Counted from the first letter of the stretch, positions 1-9,588 are shown. The stretch: DNA of 64,000 nucleotides from Cyanobacteria bacterium RI_101 (GCA_016471375.1 WGLZ01000057.1:1-64000); one strand, 5' to 3'. Notes: generated by a model from the sequence alone, not told the origin. Program-made: numbers and translations.

Positions 1-432
1 GCGTTCTCTTTCCTCAATTCTAAAGTTCTCCTCTCGAATTCGGCGCTCTCTTTCCTCAATTCGAGCATTCTCAGCTCGTGTAATCTCTCTTTCTCGGCTT
101 CGAGCTTCAGAAATTCGGCGTTGCTCCTCTCTAACTCGGCGCTGCTCCTCTCTAACTCGGCGTTGCTCCTCTGCAATTCTAAAGTTCTCTTCTCTAGCTC
201 GGCGTTGCTCCTCCTCAAAGATTCGACGTCGTTCCTCAAGACGGACAAACCCCCGTAGGATTTGATCAGCCACCAGCAAGCCGAACGTAATCCCCGACAC
301 CAGGAGGCCAAACCATTGGGGGATGGGGAGGTCGTAGTTTCGGAATTGGAGTTTGTCATAGGCCAGAACAACGCTTGTTAAAAAGAGAAAAAGAGTCGCC
401 AATAGGGCGATTAAGGTCTGTAGATCAAACAC
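1..432 (-). CDS. Partial membrane protein with two predicted N-terminal TM segments and a highly charged coiled coil (runs off left edge)
   Basis: Not in ORF track (no stop inside window). GTG at 432 reads MFDLQTLIALLATLFLFLTSVVLAYDKLQFRNYDLPIPQWFGLLVSGITFGLLVADQILRGFVRLEERRRIFEEEQRRAREENFRIAEEQRRVREEQRRVREEQRRISEARS..., open to base 1. Confidence 0.7.
   Translation of the reverse strand, partial: MFDLQTLIALLATLFLFLTSVVLAYDKLQFRNYDLPIPQWFGLLVSGITFGLLVADQILRGFVRLEERRRIFEEEQRRAREENFRIAEEQRRVREEQRRVREEQRRISEARSREREITRAENARIEERERRIREENFRIEERER
109..213. repeat. 21-bp tandem repeat (5 contiguous imperfect units) encoding heptads EEQRRVR
   Basis: Units at 109-129, 130-150, 151-171, 172-192, 193-213, consensus tctaactcggcgttgctcctc. 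Confidence 0.8.
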
Positions 433-588
433 GGCGCTCCTCGTCCAGCGCCTTCATTTTAACCCAACCTCTCACTGGTCTCAACCAGCGCCGAGGAAGT
501 CCAAAGTCCCAACCGGCGCCGGATTACGGTGATTCGGGGTTAAGCGCCGTCATTGCGTAAACAAAAAAGGCGAGCCACTGTTATGGGT

Positions 589-712
589 TCAAGATTGCGC
601 TAGCCAGTCCTCTAAATTCGCCAAGGACTGAAAATCCAACAGTGCCTCCCCTAGCGCTTCCAACTGCGGCGCTGTTAGTTCTCAGATTTTCCCAATAACT
701 TCGGCGCAACAG
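589..712 (-). pseudogene. Degenerate C-terminal fragment resembling DUF4351 / Rpn-type PD-(D/E)XK family protein
   Basis: Minus strand reads ELTAPQLEALGEALLDFQSLANLEDWLAQS*, preceded in another frame by LLRRSYWENL; resembles the DUF4351 tail (LxLEQLEALGEALLDFxSLxDLxxWL). Frameshifted. Confidence 0.5.
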
Positions 713-814
713 CATCTGAAATCAAGGTTACCGCTAGACAGCGCCGTTCTTATCTCGGGCCAGAGCGCCGCTAAAATGCGAAGGAACCCCACTTACTTTT
801 CCCCCGCTCCGATT

Positions 815-1372
815 ATGGCGCTCACTCCCTCCGTCATGCTCCCCCTGGGCACCCCCGCCCCGGACTTTTCCCTACCGGACGTCGCGACAGGTAAAAACGT
901 TTCTTTAGCTAACTTTCCCGACCAACCGGCGCTGTTGGTGATGTTTATCTGTCGCCATTGCCCCTTTGTTAAACATATTCAGGGGGAACTGGCCCGTTTA
1001 GGGCGAGATTATCCGCCGGAAAGCCTGGCTATTGCGGCCATCAGCGCCAACGACGCCGAAAATTACCCCGCCGACGCGCCCCCGAGTTTAAAGGAAATGG
1101 TAGAAGAGTTGGGTTTTAACTTTCCCCTCCTCTACGACGAGTCCCAGGAGACGGCCCGGGCCTATCAAGCCGCCTGCACCCCGGATTTTTTCCTCTTTGA
1201 CCGCCAGCGCCGTCTGGTCTATCGGGGACAGTTGGACGACAGTCGCCCCAGTAACGAGATCCCCGTCACCGGCGCCGATCTGCGGGAAGCCATCGACGCG
1301 GTTTTGGCTGGGCGACCGGTCAACCCGGAGCAGAAAGCCAGCGTCGGCTGTAATATCAAGTGGAAAAACTAG
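815..1372 (+). CDS. Thioredoxin-fold / AhpC-TSA (redoxin) family protein
   Basis: LGTPAPDFSLPDVATGKNVSLANF...LLVMFICRHCPFVKHIQ; start at M14 of the ORF-track entry (776) preferred. Confidence 0.85.
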   Translation: MALTPSVMLPLGTPAPDFSLPDVATGKNVSLANFPDQPALLVMFICRHCPFVKHIQGELARLGRDYPPESLAIAAISANDAENYPADAPPSLKEMVEELGFNFPLLYDESQETARAYQAACTPDFFLFDRQRRLVYRGQLDDSRPSNEIPVTGADLREAIDAVLAGRPVNPEQKASVGCNIKWKN

Positions 1373-1542
1373 ACCAAAAACAGCCCCCTAAATCCCAAGT
1401 GTAACTCCCCCTCTTGGGCGGTGCCCTGAGCTTGCCGAAGGGAAAGGGCTAGGTTCTGGAGAATGGTGCCGGTCGGGTTCCTGACTTCACTCCCCCTCTC
1501 GGGAGGGGGCTGGGGGGTGGGTTCTGGACTTGAAAGCTAAAC

Positions 1543-1600
1543 CTACCCCTAACCCCTCCGAGGGAGGGGAACCGGAAACTTTGGATTCAAAGTTGGATGC
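1543..1600. repeat. Dispersed intergenic repeat (second copy at 61220-61276)
   Basis: acccctaacccctccgagggaggggaaccggaaactttggattcaaagttggatgc, nearly identical to 61220-61276. Confidence 0.8.
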
Positions 1601-1654
1601 TGGTGTATTGGTTATTTTTAACCCAATTTTAAAGATTTTTAATTTCCCCCTTTA

Positions 1655-2347
1655 ATGTCCGACTCTTCCCCCTGGCTCGCGGCCCTGCGTCAGCGCCGGG
1701 TCGTCGCCGTCATCCGTTCCGATAATCCCGATTTGGCGCTCCGTTTAGCCCATCTAGCGGCGGAGGCGGGTTTGGGTTTAATTGAAATTACCTGGAACAG
1801 CGCCGAGCCGGGTCGCTTAATCGCCCAACTGCGAAGGGACTTGCCCCAGTGTTGGATCGGCGCCGGCACCCTGTTAACCCAGGCGGATTTGGAGGAAGCC
1901 CTAGGTTGGGGCAGTCAATTCTGTTTTTCTCCCCATACCCATCCCGACCTGATTCGGTTCGCCCAAACCCGCTCCATTCCCCTAGTTCCCGGCGCCTTAA
2001 CCCCCACGGAAATCCTCGGCGCGTGGCAAAACGGCGCCGAAGTCGTGAAGGTCTTTCCCATCCAAGCGGTCGGCGGCCCGGTCTATCTGCGAGCGCTTCA
2101 AGGCCCCCTCGGTTTTATTCCCCTAATTCCCACCGGCGGCGTCACTCTGGAAAATACCCAGGCGTTTCTCTCCGCCGGCGCGATCGCGGTGGGGCTATCC
2201 GGCGCTTTGTTTCCCCGGCCCTTGGTGGACGCTCAGGACTGGCGGCGCTTGGGCCAACATCTGCGCTCCTTTGTCGAAGACCTGGGGCTTGAATCCGTTT
2301 TCCCCCTTTCTGAGGGAGAGGGATTAGGACAAGGGTCAATGGTTTAA
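1655..2347 (+). CDS. eda: Bifunctional KDPG/KHG aldolase
   Basis: RVVAVIRSDNPDLALRLAHLAAEAGLGLIEITWNS...IGAGTLLTQADLEEAL...VKVFPIQAVGGPVYLRALQGPL...LIPTGGV. Confidence 0.88.
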   Translation: MSDSSPWLAALRQRRVVAVIRSDNPDLALRLAHLAAEAGLGLIEITWNSAEPGRLIAQLRRDLPQCWIGAGTLLTQADLEEALGWGSQFCFSPHTHPDLIRFAQTRSIPLVPGALTPTEILGAWQNGAEVVKVFPIQAVGGPVYLRALQGPLGFIPLIPTGGVTLENTQAFLSAGAIAVGLSGALFPRPLVDAQDWRRLGQHLRSFVEDLGLESVFPLSEGEGLGQGSMV

Positions 2348-2381
2348 AGCGTGCTCGTTACCAAAGTCAGAGACCGCTCTT

Positions 2382-4232
2382 CTAACCCCCCAACCCTAAA
2401 AGCGTAAAGCCTTGATAAAAGACAAAGCTAAACACCCAAGCGATCACCAACGGCGCCGCTACGGAAAAGAGAGTATAGGCAATAGATTTTGTTTCCCCCC
2501 AAATGGCGCCGAGGGTGGTGAGACAGGGAATATAAAGCAAACTAAAGAGACAGTAACTAAAGCCCTGGGCAAAGGTCACCGTGCGGCTAATTTCCGCCGC
2601 TGTGCCTTCGTCGCCGAGACCGTAAATTACCGTCAGCGCCGCGATTTGCACCTCCTTGGCCACAAAGCCAAAAATTAAAGACACCGTTAAAAAGGGATTA
2701 ATGCCGAGGGGGTTCATCAGGGGTTGAAACCAACCGCCAATCTGCCCGGCGTAGGTGTCCAGACCCTCGGCGCCCTCGGGAAAGTTAGTCAACAGCCAAA
2801 TCAGGCTAGCGCCGATGACCATAAAGATCGAGAGCCGGGTCACAAACTCCTTCATTTCTCCCCAAACCCGCATCAAAACCTGTTTTAAGCTGGGGAAACG
2901 GTAGGGGGGCAACTCCAGCACAAAGGGTTCCCGGGCTTGAAAGGTTGGGAAACGACTCAAAAGCGCCGCCGTCAGAAAGGCGGCCACAAAGCTCAACAGA
3001 TAGAGCGCGAACAGGGCTACGGCGCCCTGGGAACTGGGCATGACCGCCGCCAGGATAAAGACGAAAACCTGAAGGCGGGCGGAGCAGAGGGAAAAGGGAA
3101 TCACCAGCATCGCCAGGAGCCTGAGGCCCCGACTGCGCATCACTCGGGTGCCCATGATGGCGGGGACGTTACAGCCAAAGCCCAACATTTGTAAAACGAA
3201 AGCTCGACCGTCCAACCCTAGGCGCCCCATCAGGGAATCCATCAAATAGGCGGCCCGGGAGAGGTAGCCGCTCCCCTCCAACAATCCCATGACGATAAAA
3301 AAGAGCGCCACTAGGGGCACAAAGGAAAGCAACGCCGCGAAACCGGCCCAGATCCCGTCGATCAACAGACCCCGAACCAGTTCCGGCAAAGGGGAGACTA
3401 GAGGCTCAAGGATCTGCGCCTGGAGCCAGCCCGTCACCGCGTCCACCGGGTCGGCGCTGGGGAGTCCAATCGTCCAGACAACCCAAAAGGCGGCGAACAT
3501 AGAGGCGAAGAAAAGGGGAATACCCCAAAAAGAATGGAGCAGAATCCCGTCGAGGGCGTTGGTAAAGGTGCGGGCCGTAATGGAGGGCATCTGCACGGCG
3601 CCCCGGAGAATGGCGTCGATCCGCTCCTGATTAATGGCTTGGGTCGCCAGCGCCGCGCCGAGGTTTTCCACCCGCTGGGTTTGGCTATGCTCCAGGGTTA
3701 AACGCCGGATCGCTTCCGTCGCCCGAACACAGCCGGTTCCCTGTTTGGCGCTAATGGCGTAGAGGGGGATATCTAGGCGCTCGCTCAGCGCCGGCAGATC
3801 GAGGCGCACCCCGTAGCGGTGGGCTTCGTCAATCAGATTCAGAACCCCGACGGCCGGTAATCCAAGGCTCTGAACTTGCAGTAGCAGTCTTAACTGCCGG
3901 TCAATTTGAGCGGCGTTGAGGACGACGATAATTAAATTCACCCCGTAGCTTTCCAGAAAGCGCCGCACGACCGCCTCGTCTTCGGAGAAGCCGTTCAGGT
4001 CGTAGATTCCCGGTAGATCCACCACCTCGATCCCTTCGCTCTCCCATTTAACCGTCGCTTGAAACAGATCCACCGTCAGCCCCGGCCAGTTGGCGATGGC
4101 CGCGTTGGCGCCGGTGAGACGGTTAAAGAAGGTGGATTTGCCGGTGTTGGGTTGACCAATGAGGGCAATCCGTCGTTGCGCCTTACCCCTAGGGGCAGGG
4201 GGCGGACTGCCATGACAAGATGGGGCGACCAT
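2382..4232 (-). CDS. feoB: Ferrous iron transport protein B
   Basis: IALIGQPNTGKSTFFNRLTGANAAIANWPGLTVD G-domain plus multi-TM gate region GFGCNVPAIMGTRVMRS. Confidence 0.95.
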   Translation of the reverse strand: MVAPSCHGSPPPAPRGKAQRRIALIGQPNTGKSTFFNRLTGANAAIANWPGLTVDLFQATVKWESEGIEVVDLPGIYDLNGFSEDEAVVRRFLESYGVNLIIVVLNAAQIDRQLRLLLQVQSLGLPAVGVLNLIDEAHRYGVRLDLPALSERLDIPLYAISAKQGTGCVRATEAIRRLTLEHSQTQRVENLGAALATQAINQERIDAILRGAVQMPSITARTFTNALDGILLHSFWGIPLFFASMFAAFWVVWTIGLPSADPVDAVTGWLQAQILEPLVSPLPELVRGLLIDGIWAGFAALLSFVPLVALFFIVMGLLEGSGYLSRAAYLMDSLMGRLGLDGRAFVLQMLGFGCNVPAIMGTRVMRSRGLRLLAMLVIPFSLCSARLQVFVFILAAVMPSSQGAVALFALYLLSFVAAFLTAALLSRFPTFQAREPFVLELPPYRFPSLKQVLMRVWGEMKEFVTRLSIFMVIGASLIWLLTNFPEGAEGLDTYAGQIGGWFQPLMNPLGINPFLTVSLIFGFVAKEVQIAALTVIYGLGDEGTAAEISRTVTFAQGFSYCLFSLLYIPCLTTLGAIWGETKSIAYTLFSVAAPLVIAWVFSFVFYQGFTLLGLGG

Positions 4233-4266
4233 GGCCCGACCTCCGTTGATGGATAAAATTTTTGAG

Positions 4267-4512
4267 CTAATTAGAATCTTGGATCGTCACCAAAGCGGCC
4301 TCGCTCCGGCGCATAGCCACTTCCGTAGTGCTCCCCACTCGGATATGGAGGGGACCGCCAAAAACCGCTTTCCGTAAAATCTGAACCGGTTTGTCAGGAA
4401 AAATTCCCATCGCTTCTAAGCGGGTCGCTAGCCCCTGACCGTGGGAGCCAAGGAGAACTTCGTTAACAAGGGCGATTTGGCCCACGGGCAGGTCTAGGAG
4501 GGTCATTTTCAA
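4267..4512 (-). CDS. feoA: Ferrous iron transport protein A
   Basis: 81 aa SH3-like protein (TRLEAMGIFPDKPVQILRKAVFGGPLHIRVGSTTEVAMRRSEA) directly upstream of feoB. Confidence 0.9.
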   Translation of the reverse strand: MKMTLLDLPVGQIALVNEVLLGSHGQGLATRLEAMGIFPDKPVQILRKAVFGGPLHIRVGSTTEVAMRRSEAALVTIQDSN

Positions 4513-4527
4513 CCTCGACAGTGATAG

Positions 4528-4546
4528 TAATTATTCTCAATAATTA
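4528..4546 (-). promoter_or_regulatory. Candidate Fur operator upstream of feoAB
   Basis: Perfect inverted repeat TAATTATT-CTC-AATAATTA 15 nt upstream of the feoA ATG; resembles Fur-box consensus. Confidence 0.65.
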
Positions 4547-4728
4547 GCATAGCGCCAGACGCGGTAGACAGCGCAACTTTTTTTGAAATCGGTATTGTTA
4601 TTTAGCTATATAAGCATTAAAGGCGCCGACGGGCTATGGTCAGCGACTTTTTCCGGTTCCGCAAACAATCGGCGCCGAGGGTTGACAAAATCGGGCCGGT
4701 TTGCCATGATAGAAAACAGCAAATTTTT

Positions 4729-4800
4729 GCGGGCATAGCTCAGTGGTAGAGCGTCACCTTGCCAAGGTGAATGTCGCGCGTTCGAATCGCGTTGCCCGCT
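4729..4800 (+). tRNA. tRNA-Gly (anticodon GCC)
   Basis: GCGGGCA...TGCCCGC acceptor stem, D-arm AGCTCAGTGGTAGAGC, anticodon arm CCTTGCCAAGG, T-loop GTTCGAATC. Confidence 0.97.
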
Positions 4801-4806
4801 TAGAGA

Positions 4807-5952
4807 CTAGAAAGAAAATGCGCTTCCCAGCTTAGCAGTAAACTTACGCTGGATTTTTTCCACCGTCTCCCGGTAACTGGCGTCGCCGCTAAAGACCCGG
4901 AGCATTTGGGCGGCGCCAGAACTGGACTGCACCCCCAATTGGTAGCTCAAACGGGGAAAACGATAGAACAAAGCGGATAACCGCTGGGCCCAGCGCATTT
5001 CCCCGCCCCACTCTGTCGCCATGCTCCGGGTATAGTTCGCCAAGGCGTCCAGGTCGCCCCCCAAGGCCCGATCCACCGCCTTAGCCGCCTCCAGAGCGCT
5101 GTGAATCGAGGGACGGATGCCCTCGGCGGTAAAGGGATCGACCACCCCCGCCGCTTCCCCCGCCACCAGCGCCTGCTGGGTATGGAGGGTTTGGGAGCCG
5201 TTCCAGAGGAGAATCGGATGCCCGTAGAGCTTAGACTCAGTCGCGTCCACGCCGAAGTCTTTAGAGTAACGCTCCAGGGACGGGATGAGATCCCGAGACT
5301 GACGCTGGCGGGAGTTGAAAACGCCGCTCCCAAGGGAATAACCGTCCGCCTTGGGAAAATTCCAGACGTAGCCGTTGTTCACCAGCCCAAATTCAAAATA
5401 GGCCCGCTGGGGATGGGGCACGGTTAACCGGGGTTCGATTTCCACCGCCCCCGCCGTTAACACCTGACGGCGCCGGAACCCGAGCCATTGGGCGCCGAGA
5501 CCCTTGGCGCCGTCCGCGGCTATTAGATAGCGCCCTTGAAAGGGGCCTTGATCCGAGTTCACCACCCAGCGGTCTTGAGTAAAGTTCAGACCCAAAGCTT
5601 TTGTCCCCTCCTGGAGAGCGGCGCCCTGGCCTAGGGCTTGTCGGACGAGAAAATAGTCAAATTGATCCCGCCGCACCATCCAAATACATTCCCCCGGCGC
5701 CATCTGGGTCATTACCTCTTCCCCCTGCTTCCAGGTAAAGCAAAACTCGTTCACCCGAGCGGAAATCACCGGCTCAAAATCAAAATCAAACCACTGGGCG
5801 ATTTGGGGAGAAACGCCGCCGCCGCAGGGCTTGTAACGGGGTAGAGTCGCTTTTTCAAGGAGCAAGACCGAGCGTCCCGCCTTCGCCAAGTGATAGGCCG
5901 CCGAGGCGCCGGCCGGGCCCGCCCCGAGGATAACGCAGTCGTAAAGGGTCAT
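4807..5952 (-). CDS. Geranylgeranyl reductase family FAD-dependent oxidoreductase
   Basis: DCVILGAGPAGASAAYHLAKAGRSVLLLEKATLPRYKPCGGGVS; VAGEAAGVVDPFTAEGI. Confidence 0.9.
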   Translation of the reverse strand: MTLYDCVILGAGPAGASAAYHLAKAGRSVLLLEKATLPRYKPCGGGVSPQIAQWFDFDFEPVISARVNEFCFTWKQGEEVMTQMAPGECIWMVRRDQFDYFLVRQALGQGAALQEGTKALGLNFTQDRWVVNSDQGPFQGRYLIAADGAKGLGAQWLGFRRRQVLTAGAVEIEPRLTVPHPQRAYFEFGLVNNGYVWNFPKADGYSLGSGVFNSRQRQSRDLIPSLERYSKDFGVDATESKLYGHPILLWNGSQTLHTQQALVAGEAAGVVDPFTAEGIRPSIHSALEAAKAVDRALGGDLDALANYTRSMATEWGGEMRWAQRLSALFYRFPRLSYQLGVQSSSGAAQMLRVFSGDASYRETVEKIQRKFTAKLGSAFSF

Positions 5953-6029
5953 AGAGAATGAAGACCGAGAGGAATAAAGTTATGATCTATTATCTATAGC
6001 CGCCTCTCCTTTTCCCCCGCACTCCCACT

Positions 6030-6764
6030 ATGTTTGACCCGGCGACTCTCCTCTATACCCTCCAGCAATGGGGCGACGGTTTGGTGAATCAACAGTTGAC
6101 CCACCTCTCTCCCCTAAGTTTGGGCGTCATTTTCGGCGTCGGCGTCCTCACGAGCTTAACCCCCTGCACCTTGTCCCTCCTGCCTCTGACGGTGGCTTAC
6201 CTAGGCGGCCCCCAGGTGAATAACCGGAGACAACTGCTCGGGCAAACCTTCGGCTTTACCCTCGGTTTAGGCACCACCCTAGCGGGGTTGGGGGTGGTGG
6301 CCGCAGGTTTGGGGCGCCTCTACGGGCAGGTGGGTCTAGCTCTGCCCCTGCTGGTCAGCGCCCTGGCTATTGTTATGGGTTTAAATCTGTTGGGTCTGGT
6401 TCCCCTGCGTTTTCCTAGTTTAGGCGCCACAGACTGGATTTCTGCGGACTGGTCGCCGGGGCTTCGGGCCTACCTGATTGGCTTAACCTTCGGCCTAGTG
6501 GCCTCTCCCTGTAGCACTCCTGTTTTAGCCACCCTGCTGGGTTGGGTCGCCGCTAGCCAAAACTTGACCCTCGGCGCCGGTTTACTGCTAGCCTACGCCC
6601 TCGGCGCGGTTTTTCCCCTCGCCCTAGCGGGTCTCTTTACCGGGACGTTAAAACGGTTACTGGCTCTGCGGCAATGGTCTGGCTGGCTCAATCCCCTCAG
6701 CGGCGCTGTGTTGATTAGCTTTGGAGTCTTTTCTCTGCTCTCGCGGGTTACAGATATCAGATGA
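6030..6764 (+). CDS. ccdA: Cytochrome c biogenesis protein CcdA-type membrane thiol transporter
   Basis: GVGVLTSLTPCTLSLLPLTVAYLGG ... GLTFGLVASPCSTPVLATLLGWVA. Confidence 0.9.
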   Translation: MFDPATLLYTLQQWGDGLVNQQLTHLSPLSLGVIFGVGVLTSLTPCTLSLLPLTVAYLGGPQVNNRRQLLGQTFGFTLGLGTTLAGLGVVAAGLGRLYGQVGLALPLLVSALAIVMGLNLLGLVPLRFPSLGATDWISADWSPGLRAYLIGLTFGLVASPCSTPVLATLLGWVAASQNLTLGAGLLLAYALGAVFPLALAGLFTGTLKRLLALRQWSGWLNPLSGAVLISFGVFSLLSRVTDIR

Positions 6765-6786
6765 CAGATATCAGGTGTCAGTATCA
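6750..6786. repeat. CTGATATCTG-type short repeat cluster
   Basis: acagatatcagatgacagatatcaggtgtcagtatca overlapping the 3' end of ccdA. Confidence 0.75.
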
Positions 6787-6828
6787 AGGTTGATAGAGAG
6801 GATTTTTTCATCGGCGCCGGCGCCAAGG

Positions 6829-8067
6829 CTAGCTAAAAAAGGCGATAGCCGATTGCAAGCAGTCGAGGAAACGGTCAATTTCCTCCCGAGTGTTGTAAAA
6901 GGACAAACTGGCTCGGGCGCTCCCCGAAGCGCCGAATAAACGATGGAGGGGTTGGGTGCAGTGATGCCCGGAGCGAATGGCCACGCCGTCCTGATCCAAC
7001 AGCGCCGCTAAATCGCTGGCGTGGGCGCCGGGCACGTTAAAGGCCGCCAGCGCCGCCCGTTGGGGGGATTGGGGGCCGTAGATCCGAATCTGGGGCAGGG
7101 TTGTTAATTTGTCCCATAAATACTGGGTTAATTCCTGCTCGTAGCTGTGGATCCGCTCCATGCCAATGGCGCTTAGGTAATCCACCGCGGCGCCGAGGGC
7201 GATGGCTTCGGCGATGGCCGGGGTTCCCGCTTCAAATTTGTGGGGCAGTTCGCCGCAGGTAAAGTGGTCGAGAAACACTTCGCTAATCATTTCGCCGCCG
7301 CCAAAGAAAGGGGGCATTGAGTCTAAAACCTCTTCTTTGCCGTAGAGAAAGCCAATGCCGGTGGGGGCGCACATTTTATGACCGCTGGCCGCCAGCCAGT
7401 CGCAATCGATAGCTTGAACGTCGAGGGGATAATGGGGGGCGCTTTGGCAGGCGTCGATTAAGACCTTGGCGCCGGCCTGATGGGCTAACCGACAGATTTC
7501 TTGGACGGGGTTAACGCATCCGAGGGTGTTGGAGATATGAACGACGGTCACTAACTTAGTTTTCTCGCTCAGCAGGGTTTTAAATTGGGCGAGGTTAAAA
7601 CTCTCCGCCTCGTCCAGTTCCACGAATTTAATCGCGGCGCCGGTTTTAGCGGCGATCATTTGCCAGGGCACTAGGTTGCTGTGGTGCTCCATGACGGAGG
7701 TAATGATTTCATCCCCAGGCTTGAGCGTATTTAACCCCCAACTGTAGGCCGCAAGGTTAATGGCTTCCGTGGCGTTGCGGGTATAGATAATTTCTTGGCG
7801 GGAGCGGGCGTTGATAAATCTCGCAATCTTATCTCTGGCGCCTTCGTAGGCTTCCGTGGCTCGCACGCTTAAGCTATGGGCGCCGCGGTGGACGTTGGCG
7901 TTATCCTTTGTGTAGTAATTTTGGAGGGCGTTTAAAACCGCTAGGGGCTTTTGGGAGGTGGCGGCGCTGTCCAGATAGACCAGGGGATGACCGTTAATTT
8001 CCTGGTCGAGGATGGGGAAGTCTTGGCGGAGTTCGAGGGCGAGGGGTTTGGTGGGGAGGGGGAGCAT
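6829..8067 (-). CDS. sufS: Cysteine desulfurase SufS
   Basis: [20 protein letters not shown]...[18 protein letters not shown]...[17 protein letters not shown]...[13 protein letters not shown]; in sufBCDS cluster. Confidence 0.95.
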   Translation of the reverse strand: MLPLPTKPLALELRQDFPILDQEINGHPLVYLDSAATSQKPLAVLNALQNYYTKDNANVHRGAHSLSVRATEAYEGARDKIARFINARSRQEIIYTRNATEAINLAAYSWGLNTLKPGDEIITSVMEHHSNLVPWQMIAAKTGAAIKFVELDEAESFNLAQFKTLLSEKTKLVTVVHISNTLGCVNPVQEICRLAHQAGAKVLIDACQSAPHYPLDVQAIDCDWLAASGHKMCAPTGIGFLYGKEEVLDSMPPFFGGGEMISEVFLDHFTCGELPHKFEAGTPAIAEAIALGAAVDYLSAIGMERIHSYEQELTQYLWDKLTTLPQIRIYGPQSPQRAALAAFNVPGAHASDLAALLDQDGVAIRSGHHCTQPLHRLFGASGSARASLSFYNTREEIDRFLDCLQSAIAFFS

Positions 8068-8157
8068 CTGAGGGAAGGGAGGAGTGGGAAGAAAGGGAGG
8101 GAAGGGGGGGAAGGGAGGAGTGGGAGGAGGTTTGCCCTGAGCGGGGGAGAAGGTTTA

Positions 8158-8177
8158 CCCTGAGCGTAGCCGAAGGG
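8158..8177. repeat. TGAGCNNNNNCGAAG palindromic repeat
   Basis: ccctgagcgtagccgaaggg between sufD and sufS. Confidence 0.8.
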
Positions 8178-8183
8178 GGGGAG

Positions 8184-9545
8184 TTAAAGGGTGCGACAGG
8201 CGACGCACTGTTTGAGGCGTTGGGCGAGGGAGGGGAGGGGAATTTGGTCTAAGATTTCGCCGGCGAAGGCGTCGAGGAGGAGGTGGCGGGCGTCGTTGTC
8301 GTTGAGGCCCCGGCTTTGGAGGTAGAAGATTTCGTCGGCTTCTAGCTGGCTAATGGTGGCGCCGTGGGCGCATTTAACGTTGTCGGCGGTGATCTGTAGC
8401 TCGGGTTTGGCGTTGATCCGCGCTTTGGGGGAGAGCATTAAGTTGCGGTTTAGTTGGCTGGCGTTCGCGAGTTGGGCGGCTTGGGGCACAAGAATTTTGC
8501 CGTTGAAAACGGCTTGGGCGTAGTCGTCCACAATGCACTTATGGAGTTGTTTAACCGCGCCCTGGGGATGGTTGAGATAAACGGCGCTGTGGGTGTCGGC
8601 GACTTGACGATTACCTAGGGCGGTCAGCGCCAGCAGTTCGGTTTCCGTGGCGGCGCCGTTTTGACGGATTTCGGGATTATGGCGGGATAAACCAGCGCCG
8701 AGGTTGACGTCAACCAATTGATAGCGGCTGTGTTGGGCTTGATGAATCAGGGTGCGGGCGATGTGGAAGGCGTCCCCGGAGTCCCGTTGGTTGCGGGTAT
8801 GAATTACCTGGGCGCCGTCCCGGAGGTAAAGTTCCGCAACGACATTATTCAAATAAGGACGTTTTTGGGGAACGTCGGAGCAGTTTTCAACGACGGCGCC
8901 GTAGGATTCCGCTAGGGTGATCTGGCTCTGGGCTTCGGCGACGACTAAAAGACGGGGTTGAATGAGCAGGGGCGCGGCGCCGGGAAGGGCGAGAAACAGG
9001 AGATGAATCGGGGTTTTAACCACCGTTTCCGGCTCAACCCAAACGAGAGCGACATCCTCTAAACCGGCGCTATTGAGGGCGCTGAAAAAGTCGTTTTCTC
9101 CCAGAGTTAAATAGGCGGGCAGTTTTTCCCGGCGCTGGGGGGACAGTCCGGCTAAGTTGCCAACGTAAACGCCCTGGGGTAGGGCCGATAAATCCGACAG
9201 TTCCGGCGCGTAATGACCATTGAGAAAGACTAAACGGCTACCCTGAGACTCCGGCAGGATAAATGGCTCCACACTCTCGGCGCCGAGGGGGCAGGGTTCC
9301 GCGGGTTGGTAGTTGAGGCTAAATAACCCCGATAAATCCGTAAAAAGCCAGTCTTCATCCCGACGAGACGGAATCGGAATTTCTGGCAGAAGTAATTGGG
9401 CCCGGCGCCGGAGTGGGGCCAGACTTTCCCCGCCAACAACGAGTTTTTGCGCCTCCAGTCGGGGCAGAAGGGTTTTCAAAAAAGCATTAGGAGTAGGTTT
9501 ACTTAAGTCCCGTTCCAGAAGCGCCGCGTTAGCCATTGTTAACAA
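8184..9545 (-). CDS. sufD: Fe-S cluster assembly protein SufD
   Basis: SufB/D fold; C-term CAHGATISQLEADEIFYLQSRGLNDNDARHLLLDAFAGEIL. Confidence 0.95.
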   Translation of the reverse strand: MLTMANAALLERDLSKPTPNAFLKTLLPRLEAQKLVVGGESLAPLRRRAQLLLPEIPIPSRRDEDWLFTDLSGLFSLNYQPAEPCPLGAESVEPFILPESQGSRLVFLNGHYAPELSDLSALPQGVYVGNLAGLSPQRREKLPAYLTLGENDFFSALNSAGLEDVALVWVEPETVVKTPIHLLFLALPGAAPLLIQPRLLVVAEAQSQITLAESYGAVVENCSDVPQKRPYLNNVVAELYLRDGAQVIHTRNQRDSGDAFHIARTLIHQAQHSRYQLVDVNLGAGLSRHNPEIRQNGAATETELLALTALGNRQVADTHSAVYLNHPQGAVKQLHKCIVDDYAQAVFNGKILVPQAAQLANASQLNRNLMLSPKARINAKPELQITADNVKCAHGATISQLEADEIFYLQSRGLNDNDARHLLLDAFAGEILDQIPLPSLAQRLKQCVACRTL

Positions 9546-9588
9546 GTTCCTTGGGTAGATTTATGCTACTTGATAAGAGAAGAATCGA

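Noticed and set aside
109-213. 21-bp tandem repeats considered as CRISPR
   Set aside because: Contiguous, in-frame heptad-coding units with no unique spacers.
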